Shown piece by piece: positions 42,165 to 53,501 of a DNA stretch of 64,000 nucleotides. This DNA comes from Cercophora sp. LCS_1 (lineage: Eukaryota > Ascomycota > Sordariomycetes > Sordariales > Lasiosphaeriaceae). The stretch's first letter is position 1. Every line of letters begins with the position of its first letter. Made by a program: the position numbers and the translations under genes. The DNA is taken from positions 124,001-188,000 of the forward strand of contig JAPZLL010000032.1 in the NCBI GenBank assembly GCA_036250225.1. Direction: 5' to 3'. The notes below the pieces were generated by a model. The model was not told where the DNA came from. It saw only the letters and a list, made by a program, of their open reading frames with translations, and did no database searches.

Positions 42165-44243
42165 TCATATCAAATGGATCACACCCAATGGCGAACATTG
42201 ACGGGATTTGAGCGCCTCGCCATCCATCAACCCTGGAATGTAGACATCCCCAAGGACTTTGAAACAAAAGTGCTCTTTCTCACAGGCGGGGCCAGGGTTC
42301 AGAACCGACCCCTTCTGCGGCGGAAAATTTTTCTGGACTGTCGACCTAGCGCAGGATATGATCCCAAAATCTCGTAACAGAAAGGGTACCGATGTGCCTG
42401 CAAGCACTACCACTTTGTCCTGTGCCTTAGTGCCGAGGGGGCCAACGCCAATCCTGCCGAACTGCGTTACAAAGATTTCCCGCCTCGCCGTCATCGCTTG
42501 CATGGCGTCGAAAAACTCGCTTTCTCGTGACACCCTTTGGTTTTGATCTGGCTCAATGTTTTCCATACTGTCAAACAGGCCAAAGACGCGAGTCTTTCGA
42601 TGTATTTTCGCTGTATCGTCAAAGATCCACCCGGAAAAAAAGCGCTTGTCGGCCGGTGTAGCCCGCCTGAAACCTCCTTCATTAGGCTCCCTTCCGCCAT
42701 CCACCGAGAGCAAGCCACCGCAAAGACTGAGCCAGAGCTGCTTGGAGAGACCGATTGGTTTGAGCTCTTCAACCCACTGACTGTATGCCGCCCGCCAACG
42801 GCCATCTCCATCGGCTGGTGCCGGGAGATGCAAGACATGGCGAACTTCGTCGACGGACGTGCCCGGAACCTCCGAAACCCGTACATTGCCAGCTTTGTGG
42901 AGATGAATGGGCCCACTCACCCCACCTGATGCGTTGTAGAGGTTCAGGCACTTGATCCTCTGCCACTCCGCCTCGTCCTGCTCAGTTCCCCAGTCAGTAC
43001 ACCACGTAGGCAGACCGGAAACGGTAGAGGAACGAGAACCTTTGAGAATGTTGAGCCTTCCTGTCAAGGATATGATTCTCAGTGCCGTTAGATAAAAGAC
43101 TTCCAGGTTCGTCATCTCATAGTCCGGTTTGAGCAGCGGCTGGGCCAGCAAGCCAAGAATGCCAAACACTTTGTCTCGCGGATCAGTTGCCCGCTGGATG
43201 TGAAATTGTTGGAGTGCTTGCAGCGGCTGAAGATGCCCTCTCGCAGTCATGAGTGTACGTGGCGCTTCGATGCGGAGAATCAGGCTGCTGAGGCGGTCGA
43301 GGGGGTCCGTCGTTGCTCGTGAAATGTCAACCCAAGCACGGTTGCTCATGTGAACCTTGGCGGCGCCGGCAAGCATCTCCCAGGGCGCACTCAAGGCGCC
43401 GTACATAAGAACTGCCTTCTTCGGAAGAAGACACTCCTGCACGATCCATGTTCGCCTCCACTATCGCTTGGCGTCGGCGTCAGTGAGCCTTATGCCAGGG
43501 AGATGCCGACGTACCCACGACCTTCCCTCCATTCTCCACAAGCTTCTCTTGACCCTCTGAGACCATGCGAACTGCTCGTCCGAGGCTTTTCGCGACTCGT
43601 AGAATGCAATGTCTGATGCCGAGTCGACCTGGCAGAGCCGGCTCAAGAGACAAAACGCACCGAGGTCGTCTCCGCGATCCTCCTGCGCGGCGCCTTGGAG
43701 AGGCTTCAGCTTCTCAAAAGAACCTTGATACATCTCGATCAATGGCTGATCCCTCCTGTCGCCGACCCAGGTCCAATGCGCTCCGACGGCGTGGTTCGTT
43801 TCTCCCAACCAGATAATGACCTCCTCACTGCATCGGAAAATGTCTCCCATCATCGCCACCTGTTCTCCCCGCTCCTGAAGGTCCTGTTGGTTGATACATA
43901 TGGAATCGGCCCATAGCGTCAACTCTTGTCGGCTGGCCTGAGCCCGCAGGCGGACAAGGAGGTAGCAGAGGTTTGGAGGGATGGTGATGACATTTCCGTT
44001 GCAGATGACAGGGATCGGGGCTTTGAGCGGTGAATACTCGTCATCATCCGGGAGGCTGCTATCCTGCCATGCGTAAGAGATGGCTTTGTACTGGGGGCAT
44101 TGCTCTATCCCAGACCCTCCGAACGTGACAACCTGCAGCTCACAGTGGATGGGCTCCGTCGGCACATCGGCGGAGAGGAGCCGCAGCAGTCGGATCGTGG
44201 GCTTGTCCCGTGGGAGCGGTTCATAATGCATCTGCCAATCCAT
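42165..44243 (-). CDS. HET-domain protein
   Basis: Two exons, 44243-43515 and 43460-42165, with a 54-nt intron (GTACGT .. GCGATAG) that joins WRMEGRSW to WRRTWIVQECLLP, restoring the RRTWIVQE block of the HET domain; 674 residues. Other HET blocks: YKAISYAWQ at about 52-60 (the usual SYxWG has Q here), LWADSICINQQDLQERGEQV, VIIWLGE, and downstream DPRDKVFGILGL, GLPTWCTDWG, DKVVVLAGTSVPFLLRDF and DVYIPGLMDGEAL, the usual C-terminal end. The frame is intact, so it is likely functional. Expected role in allorecognition/programmed cell death. The fourth HET locus in the window. Confidence 0.87.
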
Positions 44244-44394
44244 GTGGGTCGTTGTTTGGCAACGACTGCGTGGATCGATGGCCCTGTCCGCGATGCAGAG
44301 ATGTTTATTGACCCTCCGAAGACGTCAATTCTGGGGAAGTGGTTGCATGCTGATTGCCTCAGCCGCACCATTGCCCCCGCCACTGGCGCCTGTC

Positions 44395-44409
44395 GGGGGG
44401 GGGGGGGGG
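44395..44409 (+). repeat. Poly-G run (15 G)
   Basis: Uninterrupted G tract in gene-free DNA upstream of the HET gene; prone to length error in sequencing. Confidence 0.85.
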
Positions 44410-45579
44410 CATATCTGGCGATTACGATTTAACAACGAGCTTTTAGAACAAAACCAGCGCACCGCAGGTGGTGACTTTGCTATTGGCAAGCGGGATACAC
44501 GTGAGGCACAAGATGTGCAGCCCATTGATGTGTGCGGAACTCCCCGGAGGGTCGAGAAAGGAGCGCGGGGCTGCTCCTCGCTGCCTACGCATCATGTCGT
44601 GCAAGTCAAGCAGGGAGGATTCGGCTGGGGTCGCCATGCGCGGGCCAAGAGGCTGCTTTCGAGGGTCGGATTGGCCTGAAGTTTTGGAGGTCTTTCCGTT
44701 TGGAGCGGGCCCGACCAACGGCTATGGAAAGAGCGACCGTGACGCCCGGAGAGAGTGCCATTAGTTCGTGACCTGTTCAAGCCAAACCAAGTCTCGCACG
44801 TAACTGTTGCCCGATGCCGAAGCCGCGTCACATCTTTCCGTCTCGCGCAGGCAGCGGTGGTTGCCACGCGTTTGAGGACCAATGTGTATCAACCGCAAGA
44901 TAAAATACAACTAGCCAGAGTGTCATCACAGAGCCGCCATATAGGAGCCATCAGATCCTCTGACACCCCAGCAACTGATAATTTCTCAGCCGCTGATTTC
45001 CCCGTCGCTTCCGCCAAGTCCAATTCGCGTCAGCTGAGGTGCTTGCAGCTTCGCGTTCCCCAAGTCCGGGGAAAGGCCCGCGCCCGCGCCCCACAAGGAT
45101 TACGTCGTGCCCCTCGATCATCCGTCACCGAACAATTGATACCGCCATCTCTGCTTTTCGACAAACACTCTAGCGGTCTCTGTTCCCAACCGAAGTTAAT
45201 TTTATGTCAACTCTCCAGAAAACTCAAAAACTAAAATACTGGGCCTCTTCTTGAGCACCTACCGACCGCTCAGCGAGCCTCAGGTCAGCGGCAAGTCTCG
45301 CGAGGCCGCATTTTCAGTACGCTTATCGCGGATGTGGCGGGGAGCTGTCGGCCGATAAACTTAGCGGTGCAGTGGGGTTGTGTTCCGACCGAGCTCAGCT
45401 GGCCTACCCCCGTGCTTCGTGTGCCTTGCTTTGTCCTCTCATCTGCCACTGCTGGACGGCGACACAACAGCCGCATTCGTCTTTATCACCTTGCCACACC
45501 CTTGCCCGAACCTCCTCTCCTTCCACCCTTACTATCTTCAGCGAAGACAGCGACACCTCGTCGCAGCAGAGCCGGCGCC
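44410..45579. other. Gene-free stretch, promoter of the TB2/HVA22 gene
   Basis: No gene recognised. The last 300 bp are C/T-rich and leader-like, consistent with a long 5' UTR. Confidence 0.45.
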
Positions 45580-46776
45580 ATGTTTGACATCTTCGCCAAG
45601 CTTCTGTCGTGCGTCGCCTCCCGAACTCAGGCCGTCGTGCCCCTCCATTGCAAGTGCTAACCACCGCCGTTGAATAGTTCGATCGCCTCCTTCCTCTTTC
45701 CTCTTTTCGCGAGCTACAAGGCGCTTAAGACGTCAGACCCCGCCCAGCTCACACCATGGTTAATGTACTGGGTTGTGCTCGCGTGCGCGCTGCTCGTTGA
45801 GTCGTGGACCGAATGGTTTCTCTGTTGGTATGTCTATGGCATCACTACTTCAGCCTCACAGGGCTTACCCGCATCTCCACCTCCCGTCGGTCGCTAACCG
45901 CCTCGCTCGACCAGGATCCCCTTCTACGCATACATTCGCCTCCTCTTCCTCCTCTACCTCGTCCTGCCCCAGACCCAGGGCGCCCGCATAATCTACCAAA
46001 CATACGTCCATCCATGGCTGGAGGACAACGAAACCGCGATCGAGGACTTCATTGCCTCGTCCCACGAGCGCCTCCGCGCCGCTGGGATCGCCTACCTCAA
46101 GCGCGCCATTGAGGCCCTCAAGACGAACGTTTTCGGCCTCCCGCCGTCCCCCGAAGCCGCCTCGGCCTCCGCACCCACAGGGCCGCAGACGTCGCAATCC
46201 TACACCCAATCCCTCCTCGCCCGGTTCAGTCTCCCCGCTGCCCGCTGGCCCGCTAACAGCGGTGCTGGTGCCGGCGCCGGGGACTTTTACAGCTTCTTAG
46301 CCTCGGCCGTCAGCGCGGCCACGAGTGCGACCGCTGCCTACGGCGACACTACACGGGGCGCCGGTAGCGCCAACGCCGGCTCAGCGTCCATCGTCCCGGA
46401 GTCGATCCGTGGCGCCGCGGCGCGCCTATCGTACATTACTGCCCAGCGCGAGCGCCTGAACCTGGTGCTCTCCGCTCTGGATCGCGAAGCCACACAGTTG
46501 CAAGGCGAGGGTTTGTCAGCACGATCGCTGAGCGGACAGAGCGGGGCCAGCGGACTCACTAAGAGTCGGTCCGAGGGAGATTTCGAGAAGCTGGACGCCG
46601 AGAGCGGCGCCGAGGAAATGGACGATGGGGCGAGTATTCGCCGAAGGGGTGGTACCCCTTCGGCCGCCGCAACCACCCCCGGCGGAGGATCGTGGATGCC
46701 ATGGGGCTGGGGAACCGCAGGCGACAGTAACACGCCGACAGGTGATTCTGCACGGAGTTCGGGCGTCGACAAATAG
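45580..46776 (+). CDS. TB2/DP1/HVA22-family (Yop1/REEP-like) ER-shaping protein
   Basis: Exons: 45580-45608, 45678-45827, 45915-46776; 346 residues. Junctions: CTGTC|GTGCGT to AATAG|T, and TGTTG|GTATGT to CGACCAG|G; the first exon codes only MFDIFAKLLS. The TB2/DP1 domain (about residues 10-105) is clear: FLFPLFASYKALKTSDPAQL, MYWVVLACALLVESWTEW, IPFYAYIRLLFLLYLVLPQT, GARIIYQTYVHPWLEDNE. These hairpin helices bend the endoplasmic reticulum membrane in Yop1 and REEP proteins. The C-terminal 200 residues are disordered with Ala/Gly/Ser-rich stretches and a coiled segment (AQRERLNLVLSALDREATQ), longer than yeast Yop1 and more like the large filamentous-fungal HVA22 paralogue, so I do not give the YOP1 symbol. 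Confidence 0.9.
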
Positions 46777-47340
46777 ACGAATGGGTCCGGGTATCGGTTT
46801 TGGCGTTATGCATGCTTGGGTTCGGTGGTAGGCTCGTTGTTGATAGAGCAGGGCTTCCGGTGTTCAGGGGCCTTGGTCTTATTTACGGGCCTGGAGAACT
46901 GTTCAGGTCTAGGATATCGTTTAGATGCGCCGAATATTAATCTCAGCGCTGTCCGAGGCCAGCGGATACTTGTTTCACTTCGCCCACACCGATAGCCGGG
47001 CAAGTGAGTGACATAAAAATCCGCGCGCCGGTAGACTTACGTCCCAACATGCATACAAATGATATATCCAGTGCTAAGAATATTTATTTTCTCAAGGCCT
47101 GTGGAATAGTATTTGATGCCTTGAAATAAGACCTCGATGTCACCTCTGGGGGCAAGGATGCCTCTGAATCCGTTGGTGTAGTTCATTTGTTAGGGACTTG
47201 CCGGACGGTGTATCTTTCGCCATCAAGCCCTCTCAAGTGGAATGTATTGTCCCTATCCTACAGCCCAAGAAATCAGCATCCTTACGGGTATCTTCCCTGT
47301 TATATGCACAACCCCTATCCTTACACCTCCGACGCTCCGT
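46777..47340. other. Convergent intergenic region
   Basis: Holds the 3' UTRs of the TB2/HVA22 gene and MGM101. No gene seen. Confidence 0.5.
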
Positions 47341-48363
47341 CTACTTCTTCACAAGCTGGTACGGATACTGCGGCTCGGCATCCTTGCGCTTCCAGATCTG
47401 CCTCTTCCTCTTGTTCACCACATGCTCAACCCACACCTCCTCGGCATGTTTCTTCTTGAACTCGCGTATATACCTCGGATCCCATAGCTCGCTCGCGATC
47501 CCCAGATCTTTACAGCATCGCCTCAGCGCATTGGACTTGCACCCCTCGCCGGCCGTCGGTATTGTTTCTTCGGAGAAATACGCACATTCGCCCCGGGCTT
47601 CCGCGATGAATCTATGGTCGTTAGCATTGCCCCCCTTGTTTCGTCAACATCTTTAAGCCCCAATTGGGCCTAACCAGGTGGAAGCATCCGTCAAGACGGA
47701 AGCGCCCTCCAGACGAAAGAAACAAGAGAAAACCTACCGCCCATTGACAACAAGCGCAAACTCCCTCGTCACCACCTTCTCCCCCACGATCAACTCGCCC
47801 CTTGGCGCCAAGCCCCACCCTCCCGGCCCAAACGCCTTGTTTAGTATCCGTCGGTATTTGATCTCGGGTAGGTAGATGATCCCGTCCGGCTTCATCTCCA
47901 CGTCGAGCGGGTTGAGCTCAGCCATGAGGATGGCTGCCGTCTCGGGCGGGAAAGCGGCGGTCGAGAGGCCGTGGTATGAGGTCGACCAGTCGATTGCATC
48001 GTTGGAGTTGTGGTGGCTTGAGGAGAGGGAGAGGGCGGAGGCGAAGGCGGAGGAGGGCGGGGAGGAGCCGGGGACGTGGGTGTTGGCTATGAGCTCGAGC
48101 TCGGGGTCGGTGTCGAGAACTGAGGTTGTTGGGAGGGGTTGGTCGGACGGCGGGGTTGGAGGAGGAGTGGAGGGAGGTGTGGAAGCGGAGTAGGGTGCTC
48201 GCGATGCCGCCGTCGCTGCTGATCTTGGTGATGGTTTGATCGAGGCGCTGGGGTTAGCGGTGCGGCGGGATGTTGTGGCTGTTGTTGCTGCGCGGGCGAG
48301 TAGTGGACGGGAGACTGTGAGAGACCCGAGCGGTCGGAGCTGACGGAGGGTGTGGGCGCGCAT
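47341..48363 (-). CDS. mgm101: MGM101, mitochondrial genome maintenance protein
   Basis: Two exons, 48363-47738 and 47611-47341, with an intron using donor GTAGGT, branch GCTAACG and acceptor CATAG; 298 residues. The N-terminal 50 residues are Arg/Ser/Thr-rich without acids (MRAHTLRQLRPLGSL..), a mitochondrial targeting signal, followed by a disordered Pro/Ser linker. The conserved Mgm101 core runs from residue 125: DWSTSYHGLS, MKPDGIIYLPEIKYRRILNK, AFGPGGWGLAPRGE, GRFIAEARGECAYF, EGCKSNALRRCCKDLGIASE, LWDPRYIREFKKKH. Mgm101 is a Rad52-like single-strand annealing protein needed for mtDNA repair and recombination. The splice lies inside the conserved VVNGR|FIAEARGE block, which confirms it. 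Identification is essentially certain. Confidence 0.97.
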
Positions 48364-48835
48364 TGTGGCGGTGGTTGTCTTTCGAAGCGGCGATTGGAAC
48401 TTCTGGGGTCGGAGCTTGGAGGTTTGAGGTTTGATGTTTCTGCGGGAGCTTGGGCCAGCCGGGATGGAACGAAAAATGCGGCCACCGAACCAGCTGGAAT
48501 TCCCTTCCTGATCCAGAGCAATCGGCTCTCAAAACGGATTCGAAGGCAACATTGAACACGACAAGTCCGGCCATATCCTTTTGCAACTCATAACCTACCG
48601 GTATCGTATTATGAGCGTATCTGCGGCAAAAACGTGGCCGGTCACCTTGGCTAGCATGGAGTTTTCTGTACGGGATTGCATTGCTGATTGCTTCCTGGTT
48701 CAGTGCGGTCGCCGAAGACGCGACCCCTGTAGGCAAAACCACCAGAGAAAACTTGCTGTTGCGCCTTGACACAGGTTTAAACCCGAAGTATGAGTAAAAC
48801 ATCGAGGGTTTTTGGGTTTTCGCATGCGCGCGCCT
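48364..48835. other. Promoter region of MGM101 and 3' side of COA4
   Basis: No additional gene seen. Confidence 0.4.
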
Positions 48836-49405
48836 TCAGACATCTTTGGTATCCGTCCTCTCGTCGTTGCCCTGTGCCTTCCAGCATTGCCGGAACCTCT
48901 CCATCTGCCCCATCACCACTTCCGTCAGCGAACGCTTTTCACCATCCAACATGTCCACGCTAAAAAGCAGCAAACCGACTCACCTCTTCTTTGCAGGCCC
49001 TCCAGTCCTTCTTCTCATAATAGCAATCCGTCATCTTTGCATTCTCGTCTGCACCGGCATTCTTAGCTCAACATTCGTATTCCCAACAGTTGAGACCGGA
49101 CATCCGCGGATTGCGATCGCCAGCAACGACATTGCAGTCTTTCTTTATAGGGCTGAAACATACCTGCGCAGCCAGTGCTGAAGATACGTTTGTCCCTGCA
49201 GTGCCGCGTTTAGTGAGTGAGCCATTTTTCGGGCAGGCCGTGGACTTGGATGGTCACCGGGACCCGTTTGAAGATTCTTCGTGGTCGCACCAGCAAACAG
49301 CGCAACTCACCACTCGTCCGGCTCATCATCGTCTTGCGCCTCGACTGGCACATCCAACTCCGCCTGTTTGGATTCGGGCTCTTCCTTTGAGGATTTGGAT
49401 CCCAT
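48836..49405 (-). CDS. coa4: COA4, twin CX9C cytochrome c oxidase assembly factor
   Basis: A small gene split over four exons and invisible in single frames: 49405-49311, 49195-49164, 49048-48984, 48904-48836; 86 residues. All splice signals are canonical (GTGAGT..GCAG, GTATGT..GTGCAG, GTGAGT..GGCAG). The product reads MGSKSSKEEPESK, DDDEPDEWDKRIFSTGCA, DENAKMTDCYYEKKDWRAC, KEEMERFRQCWKAQGNDER. Cysteines at 41, 51, 61 and 71 form two CX9C pairs, the helix-hairpin-helix fold oxidised by Mia40 in the mitochondrial intermembrane space. The DWRxCKxE..F..C pattern is that of Coa4 (Cmc3/CHCHD8), needed for complex IV assembly. Frame continuity over three introns makes chance unlikely. Divergent from BPL1 with about 120 bp between start codons. 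Confidence 0.9.
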
Positions 49406-49525
49406 CTTGCGTTCAGGTCAGGTGTTGTTTTGGGGACACTGCAGACCCACGATCCAATTCGCCCCGCTCTTCCTCAATCCAGGGGCCCGACCCCTGTGAG
49501 TCAAGAGAACCAGCGTTGAGGGAAG
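49406..49525. promoter_or_regulatory. Shared 120-bp promoter region of COA4 and BPL1
   Basis: The divergent start codons are only 120 bp apart, so both 5' UTRs and core promoters must fit here or overlap the neighbouring genes. Confidence 0.5.
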
Positions 49526-51725
49526 ATGGCAGCCCGGAAGCTCAACGTCCTTGTCTACACAGGTAAGTGCACTGTCATTCAGGTAACACAGAATGATCTC
49601 TGACGCAGTCAAGGCACTGGGTCAACGCTCGAGTCGGTTCGCCATTGCATGTACTCGCTGCGCCGCCTGTTGTCGCCCAACTACGCCGTCATCCCAATCA
49701 CGGAGTCTGCACTCCTCAAGGAACCATGGGCGCCCACATGCGCGCTCCTCGTCTTCCCTGGCGGCGCAGATCTAGGGTATTGCAGAGTCCTCAATGGTTC
49801 CGGCAACCGCAGCATCACGCAGTTTGTGCGCCGGGGCGGGGCGTTTCTCGGATTCTGTGCCGGAGGATACTACGGGAGCCAGCACTGCGAGTTTGAAGTC
49901 GGCAACCCGGAGTTGGAAGTTGTTGGCAGTAGGGAGCTTGCTTTCTTCCAAGGAACATGCCGCGGTGGCGCCTTCAAAGGCTTCGAGTACCACAGCGAGC
50001 GCGGTGCAAGGGCTGCGAGGATCCGCGTCAAAAAGGGGGCGCTGCCGGGGCCCGCCACACTGCCCGATGTGTTTCAGTGCTACTACAACGGAGGTGGAGT
50101 CTTCGTCGATGCCGAGAAGAAGGACTCTGAAGTGGAAGTACTCGCTGAGTATGAGGACGCGCTTGCTGTCGAGTCTGGCGCAGTCCGGGCAGCGGTTGTG
50201 TGCTGCAAGGTCGGGGACGGCAAAGCCATACTGACGGGCCCTCATCCCGAGTAAGTCTGCAACCGTAGTGTCTCCCTCACTGTCTGACACCGTCCAGGTT
50301 TGCCGCGGTCAACTTGGTTAAGCACAGAGAGGTCCCAGGGTACGATGACCTGATCACCGCCCTATCGGCAGACGAGGAGGCGAGGTCCAACTTCCTCAAG
50401 GCGTGTTTGACCAAGCTCGGCTTGGAGGTCAATCAAGATGAAGTGCCGATTCCGAACCTATCCAAGATGCATCTATCGTCGCTCAACAACACCGACGTCG
50501 GAGAGCTCTTGCACTCGTTTGAGGATATCATCACACGAGAGGACGGCGAGGAGTACATCAAAGGGGAGGCGGACCTCTTTCATCTCGAGAAGCCCGACTC
50601 ACGGTGGTCCATGGCCGCACTCAACCAGGCCTTAGCAAACGAGTACTCATCGACCAGGAAGACCACCGGCCGCGGCACGCCCGATCCGACTGCCGAGTAT
50701 GTGCAGATCCCCAAGTCGGTGGTGTCCCACGAGACCGCATGGCCGGAACCTAAGGAAACCCCTTGCTTCAACCACTCTGTCTTTTACTCCAATTTGCGAC
50801 ACTTCAGGAAGGCCGAACCGCAGGCTGAAGAATGGGGCAATGTCTTCATGTACGGCGAGGTGGTCACCAGTACCAACTCGCTGCTTGAGAAGTAAGCCCA
50901 CGATCCGGCCGTGTGGGCCTACGCTAACGTGACAATAGAAACCCCAAGCTCCTCTCCAAATTCTCAACCGGTTTCACTCTCGCAGCAACAACTCAAGTCG
51001 CCGCCCGAGGCCGCGGCTCTAACGTGTGGGTGGCACCCCCTGGCAGTCTCCTGTTCTCCACCGTCGTCAACCACCCAGCGCACCACGCCGCCACCCGCCC
51101 CATAGTCTTTATCCAGTATATCGCTGCCATCGCTATCGTCGAAGCGATCCGCTCCTACGACACCGGCGTCTACGGCGAGCTCCCTGTCAAGCTCAAGTGG
51201 CCCAACGACATCTACGCGCAAGACCCGTCCAAACCAGACCAAGTCTCGTACGTCAAGATCGGTGGCATCTTGTCCAACTGCTCCTACTCAGCCGGCAACT
51301 ATCAAGTCGTCGTTGGCATCGGCATCAACACCAATAACGACCGGCCAACGACGAGTCTCGACGCGTTGCTCCACAAGCTGGGCAAGAACCTGCCGGCGTT
51401 TCAAACTGAGCGGTTACTTGCCAGGATCTTGACGCGTTTCGAGGTCATGTATGCCCAGTTCCTGCGGAATGGGTTTAACAGAGACCTGGAGGAGAGGTAC
51501 TACCGACACTGGCTGCATACGGATCAGCTGGTGACGCTGGAGGCTGAAGGAGGCGTGAAGGCGAGGGTGAAGGGCATCACAAGGGACTGGGGGATGTTGT
51601 TGGCTGAGGAAATCAGGGATGATGGCATCAACGGCGCATCGCGAGGAACAGGGAAGGTGTTTGCGTTGCAAAGCGACGAGAACAGCTTTGACTTTTGGAG
51701 AGGACTGGTGCGGCGAAAGGTGTGA
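49526..51725 (+). CDS. bpl1: Biotin--protein ligase (holocarboxylase synthetase)
   Basis: Exons: 49526-49562, 49614-50250, 50298-50891, 50939-51725; 684 residues, matching the roughly 690 of yeast Bpl1. Introns are 51, 47 and 47 nt with canonical ends. The N-terminal half is the BPL_N, glutamine-amidotransferase-like domain (KLNVLVYTGTG, LLVFPGGADLGY, GGAFLGFCAGGYYG, FQCYYNGGGVF). The catalytic half begins with VFMYGEVVTSTNSLLE and contains AARGRGSNVWVAPPG (biotinyl-AMP loop), KWPNDIY at 509-515, KIGGILSN and VVGIGINTNN. The C-terminal cap includes RYYRHWLHTDQLV and KGITRDWGMLLAEE. The enzyme attaches biotin to acetyl-CoA carboxylase, pyruvate carboxylase and other carboxylases using ATP. Full length, intact. 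Confidence 0.97.
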
Positions 51726-51835
51726 GGTTGAACCGCGGAGCCCCTTAGACGCCCTATAATTGGATATAAAGGCTCAACCGGGATGGATGCGGTCGCCCGG
51801 ACGACATGCCATCGGATATCGTAGCAGTTTCGAGT
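51726..51835. other. Convergent gap between BPL1 and the WSC gene
   Basis: Only 110 bp separate the two stop codons. Confidence 0.6.
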
Positions 51836-52828
51836 CTAGGGGGTACTGAATACATTCATGCGATTGGCATCCCCACAAACATTGGACGGATCGCCGCTGC
51901 ATCGCATCCCACACTCGCCTTCCGGTCTCCGCTCGGCCCATGAACCCAACTCCTTCCCACAAAAGCACTGCGTCCCATATTCGACCCCGAAAACCCCAAA
52001 TCCCTTGCAAATCTCTGCACACATCTCGATCGTCATCCCCTGTTTACTCGCATCCTTTCCACTCAGCACTCGTCGATCGGCGCTATCTGTGTAACATCCA
52101 CGATACCTAAACCCAGCCACCTCCTCTGGCGGCTTCCCAAACTCGCCCCAAACATTAACCCTCCCACTCCCTCCACAAACCTGCCCATCATCGCCACCAC
52201 AGCCCATCGAGCATTCCGTCTCGGGCGCCGTGACAGTTGGCCTCCCTCTCCCACACCAACACTCCCGCCCAAACTCTACCCCAAAGTATCTATACCCCTT
52301 GCAATTCTCTTGACACTTTTGCGCCGTCATACCATCCGCTCCCAGCATACTATCGGGCAACACCCGCTTGCCATCCACGCCATCAACGAAGCACCCAATG
52401 TACGGCACCGACAAGGTCGCAGGGACACGAGGCGAGTACACAAGATTGATGTACAAGTCTTGCCGATCGGGTCCCCCGCAACGCGTGCTCGGATCACCAG
52501 CGCAGCTCATCGCGCAGTCGGTATCAGGGGCACGAGGCGCGGTTTGGACGTCGCCGCAGTAGCATTCGCGGCTGAATTCGAGGCCGAAGTAGCGGTTTCG
52601 GGAGCAAAACGCTGCGCACAGCGGGATGGTCATTGTGTCGGAGGCGAAGGCTGGGCCGGTTAGGGAGCGGCGGTCGGCGTATTGGCCGGAGTAGCAGCCT
52701 AGGTGGTAGAAGAGCTGGTCTTGGCGGGCATGATGGGCGGTGGTGAGGGCTAAGGAGAGTGGGAGGAGGAAGGAGAGCGCGACGATCGGAATCGGAACCA
52801 GGGGAGTGGTGCCTGAGAGGAGTAGCAT
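51836..52828 (-). CDS. Secreted protein with three WSC domains
   Basis: Single exon, 330 residues. The N-terminal hydrophobic stretch (VPIPIVALSFLLPLSLAL) is a signal peptide. Three WSC domains follow: FYHLGCYSGQ..CAAFCSRNRYFGLEF..CYCG..CGGPDRQDLY; PYIGCFVDGVDGKRVL..CQENCKGYRYFGVEF..CWCG; and RYRGCYTDSADRRVL..CAEICKGFGVFGVEY..CFCG, each with about eight Cys. It ends soon after the third domain (NRMNVFSTP) with no transmembrane helix, Ser/Thr region or GPI signal, so it is probably secreted rather than a wall-stress sensor like yeast Wsc1. WSC domains are thought to bind carbohydrates. Confidence 0.92.
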   Translation of the reverse strand: MLLLSGTTPLVPIPIVALSFLLPLSLALTTAHHARQDQLFYHLGCYSGQYADRRSLTGPAFASDTMTIPLCAAFCSRNRYFGLEFSRECYCGDVQTAPRAPDTDCAMSCAGDPSTRCGGPDRQDLYINLVYSPRVPATLSVPYIGCFVDGVDGKRVLPDSMLGADGMTAQKCQENCKGYRYFGVEFGRECWCGRGRPTVTAPETECSMGCGGDDGQVCGGSGRVNVWGEFGKPPEEVAGFRYRGCYTDSADRRVLSGKDASKQGMTIEMCAEICKGFGVFGVEYGTQCFCGKELGSWAERRPEGECGMRCSGDPSNVCGDANRMNVFSTP

Positions 52829-53501
52829 GGTGCGTGAGTGATGAGGTCAATGGGAAAGATTTACATGGTGAGTGTGAAGTCGATGCTGATGAGATTAAAT
52901 GTGAGTGGTGGGGTTCGGATCCTTTTAATATGGGTGGGTGGTGAACCGGGAACGGCTGGGGCTTTAACCCGGTCCGGGTCATCCGGGAAATCTAGAAGGC
53001 GGCTGGCTGACTTGGGTGCCGTATGTTGTGTGATTTATCGCACTCCGCCGAGTGGGTCGGGAAAGCCGTGCTCTGGCAATGATGGAGAAACCTCTCCACA
53101 GAATGGTGTGAGGGAAACCTCACAATAAGCAGAGGGTCGCACAGGATATTTACCTGGGATTGGATAATCCAGAGGCTTGCGGGAGGTGATGGACGATGAG
53201 CAGATGATTGAGGAGAAGATTCATATAATAATAGCGAGGGACGCTTTCACCAGGAAGAGAGAGAGACAGATGGAAATCGACTGTTATTTACTACCCCTGA
53301 CTTTTGTGGACCACGGCCCTCCTGCCCAAATCATGAAAACATTGGCTCCCAGGTATTGAGATCGAACAACCATGTCGATGATGAAGATGTGATCAAGAAG
53401 CCAGATCAGACTCTAGGAGCTCCTGTGGGACATCGTAGTAGGCTCTGGGTGACCGACTTGTTAGACCTTGTAGAAGAAAGAAGCGCGAAATGACCCGACA
53501 T
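52829..53501. other. Intergenic stretch
   Basis: Contains the promoter of the WSC gene (minus) and the 3' side of the small basic-protein gene. No other gene seen. Confidence 0.45.

Noticed and set aside
47198..47656. 152-codon plus frame
   Set aside because: Antisense to the second exon of MGM101.
51026..51337. 103-codon plus frame inside BPL1
   Set aside because: Shadow of the BPL1 catalytic exon in another frame.
53340..53380. Second tRNA-like B box (GTTCGATCTC on the minus strand)
   Set aside because: No cloverleaf can be drawn around it.
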